Assembly: GCA_016744375.1 (NCBI GenBank)
Contig: JADGEM010000022.1
Coordinates: 1-62,902, forward strand
Direction: 5' to 3'
Length of the DNA: 62,902 bases
Origin: Gammaproteobacteria bacterium
GTDB lineage: Bacteria > Pseudomonadota > Gammaproteobacteria > GRL18
The translations under genes and the position numbers were made by a program. Below are positions 1 to 8,759 of this stretch, piece after piece; position 1 is the stretch's first letter, and each line of letters opens with the position of its first letter. The notes under the pieces were generated by a model that saw only the letters and a list, made by a program, of their open reading frames with translations, searched no databases and was not told the origin of the DNA.

Positions 1-406
1 TATTATCTTTTGCTTATAAAACTGTCAGAAGCTTTATATTGCAACAGATCTTGTGAGTATTAGCATCTTTCTTCACTCATCAGAGCGGAGAAGAGCCTTC
101 AGGATAAACTTTCCTGTGATATCAAAGTTGTTTTTCTTCATTGTTAACATTAAATTATATACTAATATAAAAAACAATCCATGTTCATAATATTAAGAGT
201 AGATTGCATTAGAGATTTTTTCAATTAATATGAGTAAAAAAGTAAAAACCCGCTTTTTGCATAACAGGTTGAAGTCACAACGGATTGATTTTGATAGTAC
301 AGTGAAAAGCAACAGGTGTCAGTTCACCATAGTTTTCCTTAGTGGATAGGGGTTGGCAAATGTCTCTCATATTTTATTATGAGAGACATTTTCTAATTCA
401 GATCCC
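1..406. other. Noncoding left edge
   Basis: No convincing gene is visible in this AT-rich 406-bp stretch on either strand. The only clear structure is the hairpin at 358-391, listed separately. Confidence 0.5.
358..391 (-). terminator. Hairpin downstream of the 407-1081 membrane-protein gene
   Basis: A perfect 14-bp stem (358-371 with 378-391) encloses a 6-nt loop. It begins 16 nt past the stop codon of the minus-strand gene. Only a short T-run follows it on that strand, so it may be a weak intrinsic terminator or an mRNA 3'-end stabiliser. Confidence 0.55.
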
Positions 407-1081
407 TTATTTATCTTTAAAAATCGATTGATTATAAGGAAACACAACATTTAATACGAAAATAATAGAGCCTGCAAATTCAAGCATCTCTCCTTTTTTT
501 GAAGAGGCCATAATGACTTGAACCAAAAGCAATAAAAGAACATAAGCTACAATTTGATAATTCTGAGCAATGGGAATTGCAAACTTATCGACAATTTTCT
601 GAACTCCTTTTTTGGTTCGATATAAAGGGATTAAAACCGCAAGGTATAAAAGCAGTAAAATACCAATCCCCTTCCCAAATATAACCTTGTTCAGTTTAGT
701 GTCACCAATCATCAAATTATGTAAATTAGTCTCGCCCTGCGCATTATTTTGTGTAAAAAACTCAGAACTCTCGACATTGAAAATACGCTGCCCCCATGAT
801 ATTTCTTCTCCTGCGCCAAAAAAGAAAAATAATGCCAGTAAGGATGTCATAAATAAGAATAAAAAGGGTCTCTGCCCTCTCAACAACCACACTCGCTGAA
901 CGCAGACCACAAGTCCTATTAATAAAAAGACAACCGTCGACCACTCAGTAAAACCATCTTCCACAACAAAATAGAGTTTAAATGCATCATGATCGATATA
1001 ACTCCAGCTAAAACCAATAAGGGTAAAGAACAACGCATAACCCAGGGCCAGTTTTTCAAATAGGGATGTATTTTTTAACAT
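407..1081 (-). CDS. Uncharacterised multi-pass membrane protein with GAGEEISWGQR motif
   Basis: This 224-residue protein has about five or six hydrophobic segments (near residues 12-30, 45-62, 72-90, 138-155 and 175-192, plus one near the C-terminus). A conserved-looking acidic motif, GAGEEISWGQR, follows the third segment. I have seen this motif in uncharacterised bacterial inner-membrane proteins but know no function for it. The start is the ATG at 1081 with an AAGG-type ribosome site. The gene stands alone, divergent from minC across about 385 bp. Coding status is likely because of the length, membrane topology and downstream hairpin; the function is unknown. Confidence 0.7.
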   Translation of the reverse strand: MLKNTSLFEKLALGYALFFTLIGFSWSYIDHDAFKLYFVVEDGFTEWSTVVFLLIGLVVCVQRVWLLRGQRPFLFLFMTSLLALFFFFGAGEEISWGQRIFNVESSEFFTQNNAQGETNLHNLMIGDTKLNKVIFGKGIGILLLLYLAVLIPLYRTKKGVQKIVDKFAIPIAQNYQIVAYVLLLLLVQVIMASSKKGEMLEFAGSIIFVLNVVFPYNQSIFKDK

Positions 1082-1466
1082 TGTGGAAACCTTTTTTAAA
1101 GCACAGTCAATATCTGCACATAAATGGGGATTATTGGATAAAATTTAAAGTACTGTTGCTGGGAGGACGGGTGTCCCGCCATCTTTACTTAATGAATGAT
1201 AGACATGGGCAAAATCACCATCCTTCCGTAATTGAGCGGTTGCTATTGTTTTTTCTCTTGCTTTAAAACCAAACCAAATTGCCACTTTGGTTGTATTACT
1301 GCCATTAATCATAACACATCAACCTAAATCTGTATTTCTGTAATAAACCCACTTTAGATTTTTATTATTTAATTTTTAGTTATAAAACACTTTTTGTTAT
1401 ACTATTGTAAAAATATGAAGTATTTTCTTTTCTGGCGCTCTCCAGCCGACATAAAAATGAGGTTCT
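1082..1466. other. Intergenic region between the membrane-protein gene and minC
   Basis: This 385-bp divergent intergenic region must carry the promoters of both flanking genes. It contains a REP-like hairpin at 1165-1180 and otherwise AT-rich sequence in which I could not fix a promoter with confidence. Confidence 0.5.
1165..1180. repeat. REP-like hairpin, related to the element at 49164-49233
   Basis: GGACGGG and CCCGCC flank a TGT loop inside the context 'gggaggacgggtgtcccgcc'. The sequence and its GGGAG lead-in resemble the first arm of the larger structured repeat at 49164-49233, suggesting a dispersed REP family. Confidence 0.5.
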
Positions 1467-2279
1467 ATGGATAAACCCTGCTTTGAATTAAAAGGAAGTC
1501 TGTTTACTTTAACCGTTTTGCAACTTTTTGAAGATAACTTATCCTTATTAGAAAAACAGTTAAAAGAACGCATTAAAATGGCTCCTGGTTTTTTTAACCA
1601 TACACCATTAGTCATCGATCTCCATGAGTTGCCTGTAGATAAACAGGGATTAGACTTTTTTGAGCTCCGGGAGCTGCTTTTATCCTTGTCAATTATCCCT
1701 GTTGGGATTAAAGGTGCTGAAAAATCTATACACACCCAGTTAGAAGCAGCTGGAATGGCAGTTCTGGCTGAATCCAAAACACCTTGGAAAAAAACATCTG
1801 ACACGACGAAAGCCTCAGAAATTAATGAGCAAAAAGCTGAAGCAAAACCAGAAAAAGAGACTAAAGAAACTTCAACTCCCTCAGAAGAACCAACAGATAC
1901 TCAGGCTGAAACCAAGACTGCAACTAAAGTCCCAACAAATGGTATAACCAATAGAGCAACAAAAATTGTTAAACAAACCATTCGTTCAGGACAGCAGATT
2001 TATGCTCCCGGTGGCGATCTGGTGGTTATAGGCTCAGTCAGTACTGGCGCAGAAATACTGGCCGATGGTAACATACATGTTTACGGTACCTTGAGAGGGC
2101 GTGCTCTAGCAGGAGTTCAGGGCAATCAACGCTCATCTATTTTTTGCCATAGCTTACAAGCAGAATTAATCTCAATTGCAGGAATTTACCTATTGAGTGA
2201 AGACATTGTAGAAGATAAAATTGGTGCGTCCGTACAAGTTTATATGGAAAACGAAAAGTTACAGATAGAATCTATTTAG
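1467..2279 (+). CDS. minC: Septum site-determining protein MinC
   Basis: MinC is the FtsZ antagonist of the Min system, recruited to the membrane by MinD so that Z-rings form only at midcell. The 270-residue protein has an N-terminal MinC_N domain (about 1-100) and a C-terminal beta-helix domain (about 165-260). The C-terminal domain carries the typical QIYAPGGDLVVIGSVS and DGNIHVYGTLRGRA motifs. The linker (about 112-160) is long and rich in E, K and T, which accounts for the above-average length. The ATG at 1467 follows a GAGG site. It is the first gene of a canonical minC-minD-minE operon. Confidence 0.97.
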   Translation: MDKPCFELKGSLFTLTVLQLFEDNLSLLEKQLKERIKMAPGFFNHTPLVIDLHELPVDKQGLDFFELRELLLSLSIIPVGIKGAEKSIHTQLEAAGMAVLAESKTPWKKTSDTTKASEINEQKAEAKPEKETKETSTPSEEPTDTQAETKTATKVPTNGITNRATKIVKQTIRSGQQIYAPGGDLVVIGSVSTGAEILADGNIHVYGTLRGRALAGVQGNQRSSIFCHSLQAELISIAGIYLLSEDIVEDKIGASVQVYMENEKLQIESI

Positions 2280-2343
2280 CATATTTCAGACTTAACTGAA
2301 TAAAACATAGTATTTTCAAACAATTACAGGAACCAAGGAAACA

Positions 2344-3153
2344 ATGACAAAAATTATTGTAGTGACATCCGGAAAAGGGGGTGTGGGGAAAACCACAACC
2401 AGCGCAGCATTTGGCACCGGCCTGGCACAAAAAGGACACAAAACTGTCATTATTGATTTTGATATTGGCCTTCGAAATCTGGATTTAATCATGGGATGTG
2501 AACGCCGGGTTGTTTTTGATTTTATTAATGTCATTAACGGGGAGTCAAATTTAAATCAAGCGCTCATTAAAGATAAACGAGTTGATAATTTATTTATATT
2601 ACCTGCCTCTCAAACCAGAGATAAAGAAGCCCTGACGCTGGAAGGTGTTGAAAAAATTCTTGGAGAGTTATCAAAGACTTTTGATTATATTATCTGTGAC
2701 TCACCTGCCGGTATTGAATCAGGTGCACTCATGGCACTCTACTTTGCAGATGAAGCCCTTATCGTCAGCAATCCTGAAGTTTCTTCAGTACGGGATTCTG
2801 ATCGAATACTGGGAATCCTTGACAGCAAAACAAAGCGTGTTATTGAAGGACAATCTCCAGTTAAACCTCATCTTATCATTACCCGCTATTCACCCACACG
2901 CGTTGAAGAGGGTGAAATGCTGAGTGTGGATGATATTATTGATATTTTAGCCATTCCGCTGCTTGGCGCTATTCCAGAATCAGAATCTGTATTACAGGCA
3001 TCAAATACTGGAGCACCTGTTATTTTAGATACCGAGAGTGTCGCTGGTCAGGCCTATGATGATCTGGTTGAACGTTTCCTGGGTAATGATGTAGAGCACC
3101 GTTTTCTAACTCCGGAGAAAAAAGGTTTTTTCTCCCGCGTATTCGGAGGATAA
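2344..3153 (+). CDS. minD: Septum site-determining ATPase MinD
   Basis: MinD is a membrane-associated ParA/MinD-type ATPase that recruits MinC and oscillates under MinE control. The deviant Walker A motif GKGGVGKTT is at residues 10-18, and the switch region DFDIGLRNLDLIMGCERR follows. The C-terminus (FFSRVFGG) resembles the amphipathic membrane-targeting helix. At 269 residues it has the usual family length. The ATG follows an AAGGA site, 64 bp downstream of minC and 3 bp upstream of minE. Confidence 0.98.
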   Translation: MTKIIVVTSGKGGVGKTTTSAAFGTGLAQKGHKTVIIDFDIGLRNLDLIMGCERRVVFDFINVINGESNLNQALIKDKRVDNLFILPASQTRDKEALTLEGVEKILGELSKTFDYIICDSPAGIESGALMALYFADEALIVSNPEVSSVRDSDRILGILDSKTKRVIEGQSPVKPHLIITRYSPTRVEEGEMLSVDDIIDILAIPLLGAIPESESVLQASNTGAPVILDTESVAGQAYDDLVERFLGNDVEHRFLTPEKKGFFSRVFGG

Positions 3154-3156
3154 AGC

Positions 3157-3429
3157 ATGGGTATTCTTAATTTCTTTCGTAAAGAAAAGAAAAGAACAGC
3201 CTCTCAGGCCAAAGATCGTTTACAAATCATTGTTGCGCACCAGAGAAGCGGGAGTAATGCTGAAGCTGACTACCTTCCTAAGCTCAAAGAAGAAATTCTA
3301 AAGGTGATCAGTAAATACGTCGATATTAATCCGGATCAAATTCAGGTTCAGCTTGATACTAATGATGAACAATGCCCAATTCTTGAGCTAAATGTTGCCC
3401 TTCCAGAGCACAGCAAACTGTTAAAATAA
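3157..3429 (+). CDS. minE: Cell division topological specificity factor MinE
   Basis: MinE stimulates MinD ATPase activity and drives pole-to-pole oscillation. The 90-residue protein shows the N-terminal membrane-binding helix (MGILNFFRKEKK), the anti-MinCD segment with the typical AKDRLQIIVAHQR motif, and a C-terminal dimerisation domain. The start has a strong GGAGG site 7 nt upstream, overlapping the end of minD, which suggests translational coupling. Confidence 0.97.
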   Translation: MGILNFFRKEKKRTASQAKDRLQIIVAHQRSGSNAEADYLPKLKEEILKVISKYVDINPDQIQVQLDTNDEQCPILELNVALPEHSKLLK

Positions 3430-3435
3430 GACATC

Positions 3436-3475
3436 TTTATTCATTACAAAAATGCTTACTTTTGTAATGAATAAA
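3436..3475. terminator. Bidirectional terminator between minE and the DUF1624 gene
   Basis: A perfect 16-bp stem (3436-3451 with 3460-3475) with an 8-nt loop has A-rich and T-rich flanks on both sides. It lies between two convergent genes, so it probably ends both transcripts. Confidence 0.8.
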
Positions 3476-3490
3476 TTTCTCAGCAACTCA

Positions 3491-4609
3491 TTATAAATAT
3501 TTCAACCATATAGAATCTCGGTGTCTGGACTTAAAACTCCGATACCAGAGACAGAATGGGTAGAGTAATATCAAGAAAATTAAAGTGATAAGATAGGAGC
3601 TGTTTAAATCAGTAACATCACGCAAACCACCATATGTCCCTGAACCAGTGAGAATTAATCTATGAACCAGATAAAACATCATAGAGGTTTGGCCAAAAAC
3701 CAGCAGCACACCATTTTGTCTCACTCCAATAATCGGTTCTATATAAATCATCAAACCAAGAATAACAGACATAAGACCCAATTCAAGAAATGTAAATGCT
3801 GCTGACGGCGGATATTTGCTCACATGCAGCCATTGCTGCCAGCTATCATCATCACGGTATAACATCATATTACCGTAACCATTTAAATAGCGAATAATCA
3901 AATAACTCAGCAGCGCTGAAAGCCCCAGACTCAATAACAACTGGACTGGAGTAATACTGACCTTCCCTTCACGATAATTCAATAAGTAACGACCAAATAC
4001 CCAGCCTAAAATCATCATGGCTAACCAGGGCAATAGCGGGTACATAATCGACAGGTTGGGTGAATAATAGGTGGAATAGAGTAGTGCCTGAATAATTGAA
4101 CCACTTCCCGCTTCCGGTGGCCACCCCTGTGAAACAAGCAATTCTCCAAAAATAATCCAGGCCATTGCCGCAATGATTAAAAGAGTGCTGGAAAGACGTC
4201 TGAAGAATGCCATACACATCATGGCCACACCAATAGCGTACAAAACTTGAAAAATTAATTTTCCGGAAAAGAATGAAATCAAAGTAGGATCAAGCAGGGC
4301 GATAAAAGCCCCACGGAATAAAATATCTTTATCAATCTGCCAGCTGTCAAAGCCTTTTGCCACTTTTCGTTCAACACTGATCGCTAGTGCAGTCCCCGCC
4401 AGAAAGACGAATACAGGCGCGCAAAGATGAGTAAGCCAGCGGCTAAAAAAGTCAAAGGCAGGTAAAGCCGTACCACTGACGTATTTGGCCGCTGAATCAG
4501 TACTTAAATGACTTCCATTGTATACCATGGAAACATGATCCAGCACCATCAAAATCATGACAAAGCCGCGCATCCAGTCAATAGAAGCTATGCGTTTTGA
4601 TTGGGGCAT
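3491..4609 (-). CDS. DUF1624 / heparan-alpha-glucosaminide N-acetyltransferase-like membrane protein
   Basis: The protein is polytopic (about ten hydrophobic segments over 372 residues). It opens with the family signature SIDWMRGFVMILMVLDH, typical of DUF1624/HGSNAT-like acyltransferases that move acyl groups across the membrane. A second family-like feature is the FGQTSMMFYLVHR segment near the C-terminus. Substrate and acyl donor are unknown here. I chose the ATG at 4609 (MPQSKR) over the longer frame from 4681, because an AAGAG site precedes it and the extra 24 residues do not look conserved. It is divergent from the amidohydrolase gene at 4731. Confidence 0.8.
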   Translation of the reverse strand: MPQSKRIASIDWMRGFVMILMVLDHVSMVYNGSHLSTDSAAKYVSGTALPAFDFFSRWLTHLCAPVFVFLAGTALAISVERKVAKGFDSWQIDKDILFRGAFIALLDPTLISFFSGKLIFQVLYAIGVAMMCMAFFRRLSSTLLIIAAMAWIIFGELLVSQGWPPEAGSGSIIQALLYSTYYSPNLSIMYPLLPWLAMMILGWVFGRYLLNYREGKVSITPVQLLLSLGLSALLSYLIIRYLNGYGNMMLYRDDDSWQQWLHVSKYPPSAAFTFLELGLMSVILGLMIYIEPIIGVRQNGVLLVFGQTSMMFYLVHRLILTGSGTYGGLRDVTDLNSSYLITLIFLILLYPFCLWYRSFKSRHRDSIWLKYL

Positions 4610-4730
4610 ATGATACTCTTTTTTAAGTTTAAATTTGAGACAAGAATGTGTCATCTCTGCCATCTTTGAATATAATCCCATTTTACCAACGGATCAACTT
4701 TTGTTATTCTTGAGTTATAGAGAGAAACAT

Positions 4731-5573
4731 ATGGAGAAATACGTGCTCACCTTGTCCGAAGAAGCGATTAAAAATAAAATAAAGCAACGAGAAACATTTA
4801 CTGCAACAATTGATGGTGGTGGTTTTACGCTGAAAATTGAAAAATATGAACCGGCTTTATGTGCCGCCATCCATAACGGTGGAAATTTACGTCCTGAGCT
4901 TGCTGATAACTGCTTGTTGTCTCAGTCTGAACGCTACTATGAGGAAGATCCCTACACCGCAACTTTTGTTGAGCAGCAGGCCATCACTCTGACTGGAAAT
5001 GACTCACGCTATGAATATGACTTAAATCGAAGCACTGATGAAAGTGTTTATGAAACAGCATGGGGTAAAGAAGTCTGGAAAGCCCCCTTAAGTCAGGAAG
5101 CAATTGCCACCAGCAAAGCAAAACACGCTCAATTTTACCGCATTGTATCCGCTGTAGTTGAAGCATTGGCTGAAGATTTTGGCCAATGTATTGTCTATGA
5201 TAACCATTCATACAATTATCGCCGTCATGAACGGACTGATTTGCCGGTTCTTAACCTCGGCACCACATCAGTTAAAAGTGACAGTTGGCGACCAATCATC
5301 GATTCCTGGCTTGAAGCCCTTCAAATGATGAAGGTTGAAGGCATTGCAATTACTGCTGCTGAAAATGATATTTTCTATGGCAAGGGCTATTTAGCAGCAC
5401 ACTGCCATGGCTTATACGATAATGTTCTGGTTCTGGCTACCGAATTCAAAAAAGTCTTTATGAATGAACTCACTGGTGAAACCAAACCGGATATACTGGT
5501 TTCAATGCAGAAAGTTTATAACGAAACTGTTAAGCAGCACATAAAAGATACCGGTATAAGCAAAAAGCTTTAG
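4731..5573 (+). CDS. N-formylglutamate amidohydrolase-family protein
   Basis: This 280-residue protein resembles the N-formylglutamate deformylase/amidohydrolase family (zinc enzymes related to HutG-type deformylases). Visible features are an early dGGG-type segment (IDGGGFTLKIE), VYDNHSYNYRR and a late AAHCHGLYDN segment carrying histidines. Histidine-pathway genes are not adjacent, so the substrate is uncertain. The ATG at 4731 has a GAGAG site; the open frame starts at 4635, but the extra residues lack any signal. Its stop lies 17 bp from that of the convergent transporter gene. Confidence 0.7.
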   Translation: MEKYVLTLSEEAIKNKIKQRETFTATIDGGGFTLKIEKYEPALCAAIHNGGNLRPELADNCLLSQSERYYEEDPYTATFVEQQAITLTGNDSRYEYDLNRSTDESVYETAWGKEVWKAPLSQEAIATSKAKHAQFYRIVSAVVEALAEDFGQCIVYDNHSYNYRRHERTDLPVLNLGTTSVKSDSWRPIIDSWLEALQMMKVEGIAITAAENDIFYGKGYLAAHCHGLYDNVLVLATEFKKVFMNELTGETKPDILVSMQKVYNETVKQHIKDTGISKKL

Positions 5574-5590
5574 AGCTTAAGGAAAACATC

Positions 5591-7759
5591 CTACATATTC
5601 CAGCCAAATACATTTCGCACAACAGACCAGCGAGGTTCTTTTTTCTGGGGATCTTCGCCTAAAATCCAGTAATTGTAGACAGTTTGAAGAAAGCCGTTTT
5701 CTTTTTTAAGTAATAACCAGGTGTTCATATACTCAACAAAAGCCAGTTCACCCTTGGGTAATTCAAACGCTGCTGGAATTTTAAATTTCAGTCCTTTGGG
5801 TATCAGAACCGTGTACTCAGGGTACAACAACCCCCATGCCGAAGCAGCCTCACTTGAGTAAATGAAAGCATTGGCTTCTTTGTGCATGCCCTTAAAAAAT
5901 TCACGGGCATTAGAAACTGAAATCTGCTCCGCATTAGGAAAATGTTTTTTCACAATCCGGCTATAGTAATCAGTATCCGGAACAGCCAATACTAATTTCT
6001 CCATTTCATTAATGGCTTCCATGGTTGCAAATTCATCCCTGTATCGATCCAGAACAACCAAACCTGCAGTATGGTGGGTATAGGGTGTTGTATAAGTCAT
6101 TGTCAGCGCCCCATCAGGTGTAATGCCATTACCACCAATAGCAATATCAATCCGTCCATCAGATAGCAGCTTATCTTCAGTACCCCTGCGTTTAATATGC
6201 GTAAACTCAATTTTTAAACCCAGATCGAGGGCCAGATCATTAATAATTTCCATATCATAGCCGACTAAATCAGCTTTATTATTTCGAAATGAATAGGGTA
6301 ATGCATTTGAAAAATAGCCCACGCGAATAACCCCACGCTCACGAATAACATCCAGCCGTGGTCGAGCTTGTTCTTCTTTACTAAGAGCTTGTGGTTTGCT
6401 GATTTGTTTTATAGGTGAGGGTGTACCAATAAGCCGCATGGATTCAAAAGTTTGAGTTCCCTCATATTCATAAGGAATGAGGTAAGTTAACAACATTCCG
6501 GTTATTACCATTACCACAGCAGTAACCCCCAGATGCAGCCCGATGGCCTGAAACATACGATGCCATTTTAAACGTCTGACCACAGCTGAAGCCACCAGTA
6601 AGGTCACAACAAAGCCATGTAGAGCAGCCAGAGCTGTCGCAAATCGAGCCGTAACCACACTGCCTAATAGATATAACTGGAATTGATCAGCAGGAAGACC
6701 AAAGAAATCCAATAAAAAAGGAATAGCAACGGCCATGCTGCCAAAGGCTGTTAAAGCCCCCATAACAATATAGGATGGGTACTGATCAATACTCAATGGC
6801 GATCCGACATACCAGGAAGAAAATAAAATAAATCCCAGCCCCAATAATGTGCCTGTGCTTGGAAAGCTATAAGCCGTAGGCACCAGGACATCAACGGTTG
6901 AACGAGTCTCTTCACAGTCCATATCATGCTTTTCCAGCATTTCTTTAGTCCGTTCTATAATCATCGGCAAAACCACCAGAACAGTACCTGTTGCAAGTGC
7001 AGTAATAACAGCCTCACCAGAAACAGATAAGATCTGACGATATGAAAAAGGTGTCGCCCAATGAATGATAAGTGGTAATAGAATAAAGGCCAATAAAGCT
7101 GCAGCAATCAGGTAAACCCATAAAAAAACCTGTAAGCGTCCAAGTTCTTCTGGATCAAGTGTTCCGGCAGCAGCTGAAGAAATAGCAAAAATACCTATAG
7201 GTGCCAGCTTTGCCACAAATGAAGCCACTCCCATCAGAGTATCACCAACACTCGATGTCAGATTAATAAATGTTTCTTTATCTTTCACCGAAATCAGTGA
7301 TACGCCCATTAATAAAGAAAATAAAACCACCGCAGGAACAATGGTATTAGATAATGATGAGAAGATATTAGAGGGTATGTACAAATCAACAAAATTAAAC
7401 ACTGTGGGTTCTGCCACCAGACTGCTACTGAAAAAACCAGCTGTTTCCCAACTCGGATAAGCTAAAGGTAATAATATCAGTGTCAGCATAACTGCAAGCC
7501 ACAGAACAAGAATGATTCTGACAGCTTTCATACCAATCCGTCCAGCCATATGAGCGTCAAGACGTCCCAGCCCACCAATAATAGAAACCAGGACATAAGG
7601 CAGTACCGTCATTTGCAGCAATCGAATATAAGCTTTCCCAATTATTTCAAGATTCCCCATAAGCTCACCAAAAAATAAGCCTGCGGAAATACCGAGGATT
7701 AAGGCAAGAATCACACGTTTAAATGGGCTGAGTCGACCATAAAATCTGAGTACGGGCAT
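5591..7759 (-). CDS. Na+/dicarboxylate-type symporter fused to a solute-binding domain
   Basis: Residues 1 to about 430 form a polytopic DAACS/SDF-family symporter. Family-like features include MTVLPYVLVSIIGGLGRL, the re-entrant-loop-like PTAYSFPSTGT and FALSNT-type SSLSNTIVPAVV segments. Residues about 465-700 form a periplasmic SBP_bac_3 domain starting RPRLDVIRERGVIRVGYFSN. The solute-binding domain follows the last transmembrane helix and so would lie in the periplasm, tethered to the transporter. At 722 residues it is far longer than a plain symporter (about 420). It could be a transporter with its own ligand capture domain or a sensing transporter. It is probably monocistronic. Confidence 0.85.
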   Translation of the reverse strand: MPVLRFYGRLSPFKRVILALILGISAGLFFGELMGNLEIIGKAYIRLLQMTVLPYVLVSIIGGLGRLDAHMAGRIGMKAVRIILVLWLAVMLTLILLPLAYPSWETAGFFSSSLVAEPTVFNFVDLYIPSNIFSSLSNTIVPAVVLFSLLMGVSLISVKDKETFINLTSSVGDTLMGVASFVAKLAPIGIFAISSAAAGTLDPEELGRLQVFLWVYLIAAALLAFILLPLIIHWATPFSYRQILSVSGEAVITALATGTVLVVLPMIIERTKEMLEKHDMDCEETRSTVDVLVPTAYSFPSTGTLLGLGFILFSSWYVGSPLSIDQYPSYIVMGALTAFGSMAVAIPFLLDFFGLPADQFQLYLLGSVVTARFATALAALHGFVVTLLVASAVVRRLKWHRMFQAIGLHLGVTAVVMVITGMLLTYLIPYEYEGTQTFESMRLIGTPSPIKQISKPQALSKEEQARPRLDVIRERGVIRVGYFSNALPYSFRNNKADLVGYDMEIINDLALDLGLKIEFTHIKRRGTEDKLLSDGRIDIAIGGNGITPDGALTMTYTTPYTHHTAGLVVLDRYRDEFATMEAINEMEKLVLAVPDTDYYSRIVKKHFPNAEQISVSNAREFFKGMHKEANAFIYSSEAASAWGLLYPEYTVLIPKGLKFKIPAAFELPKGELAFVEYMNTWLLLKKENGFLQTVYNYWILGEDPQKKEPRWSVVRNVFGWNM

Positions 7760-8078
7760 TATTACTGAGTCCTTATAACAACTAATGGAAAGAAATCTTT
7801 AAACAGGGATAATAGCATTTTATAATCAGCATTCCAAAGCCACATTCTGCTTAAACATAGATAAAGTAATGCTTCAACAAACTCCTGATGCCAATTAATC
7901 AACTGACCTCTTCATTTCAACATCATCTGATATTTCCCACATAGCCTTACAAGCCTTGAGGCCATCTTCCGGCAATCTTTTTTTAAACAGCCGGCGAAAA
8001 AGCATGATTGATACATACAGTGTCTAAATCTATGTTAAAATTCTTTAAATGAATTTAAACCGATTAAAAGGATATATC

Positions 8079-8507
8079 ATGAAAAACGGAATTTACAGAA
8101 CTTTATTTATTGTTTGTTTTATTAACTTCTTGGGTGTTTCTTCAAGCTTTGCTGAAGTCAGTTCAGATGGGATATTAACTCAATCGGAATTATCCCAATG
8201 TAATGAAAGAGAACAAAAATTATCTCAGACTGCCCATCAGTTAAAAGAGCACCTTAAGAAACTCCAGACAATGAAAAATAAAATGACACAACTGGAACAT
8301 GAAAGAGCTCAGGAATATGCAGATATTGACTTTCAAAGTCAGGCATCTGTTGATGAATATAACCAGACTAATAACCAACTAAATCAGTTATCAAAAGAAT
8401 ATACCACTGAGGCAAAAACCTTAAATGCTTCTGTAAAACAATATCAGGCAGATATAAAAAAATTGACCGCTGATTGTGATGATAAGCGCTATATCTTAAA
8501 TCAATAA
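8079..8507 (+). CDS. Secreted coiled-coil protein of unknown function
   Basis: From the ATG at 8079 the product has 142 residues: a Sec signal peptide (basic MKNGIYR, then a hydrophobic run, cleavage near SSFAE) and a strongly helical, Q/K/E-rich body (LSQTAHQLKEHLKKLQTMKN) typical of a coiled coil. Two cysteines are seen in the mature part (near residues 38 and 133). I prefer 8079 over the upstream frame start at 8049 because an AAAGGA site precedes it. No family was recognised. The gene is isolated from its neighbours by 250-300 bp on each side. Confidence 0.7.
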   Translation: MKNGIYRTLFIVCFINFLGVSSSFAEVSSDGILTQSELSQCNEREQKLSQTAHQLKEHLKKLQTMKNKMTQLEHERAQEYADIDFQSQASVDEYNQTNNQLNQLSKEYTTEAKTLNASVKQYQADIKKLTADCDDKRYILNQ

Positions 8508-8759
8508 CTTTACTGGAAAGTTATCCACATCAAATAAGGTAGCAACTGGCCTGGCCTGAGATAGCCAATGATGTTCTACATTATTCTTGGATTCACTTCT
8601 GGAGAGCAAACATTTTGTATTATTTGGACACAATCAATATAATATTTTATTAGTAAAAAACAGTTATTTAGAAATAATTATCTTAATTCTGTTACAATTT
8701 AAATCGAATAAAAACGCTTCTAGTTCTATAATAATCAATAGAGTAAGTTCATAAATCAG

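Noticed and set aside
7895..8005. 36-codon minus-strand frame starting MLFRRLFKKRLPEDG.
   Set aside because: The residue mix is protein-like but there is no ribosome site and no partner. It may be a fragment; support is insufficient.
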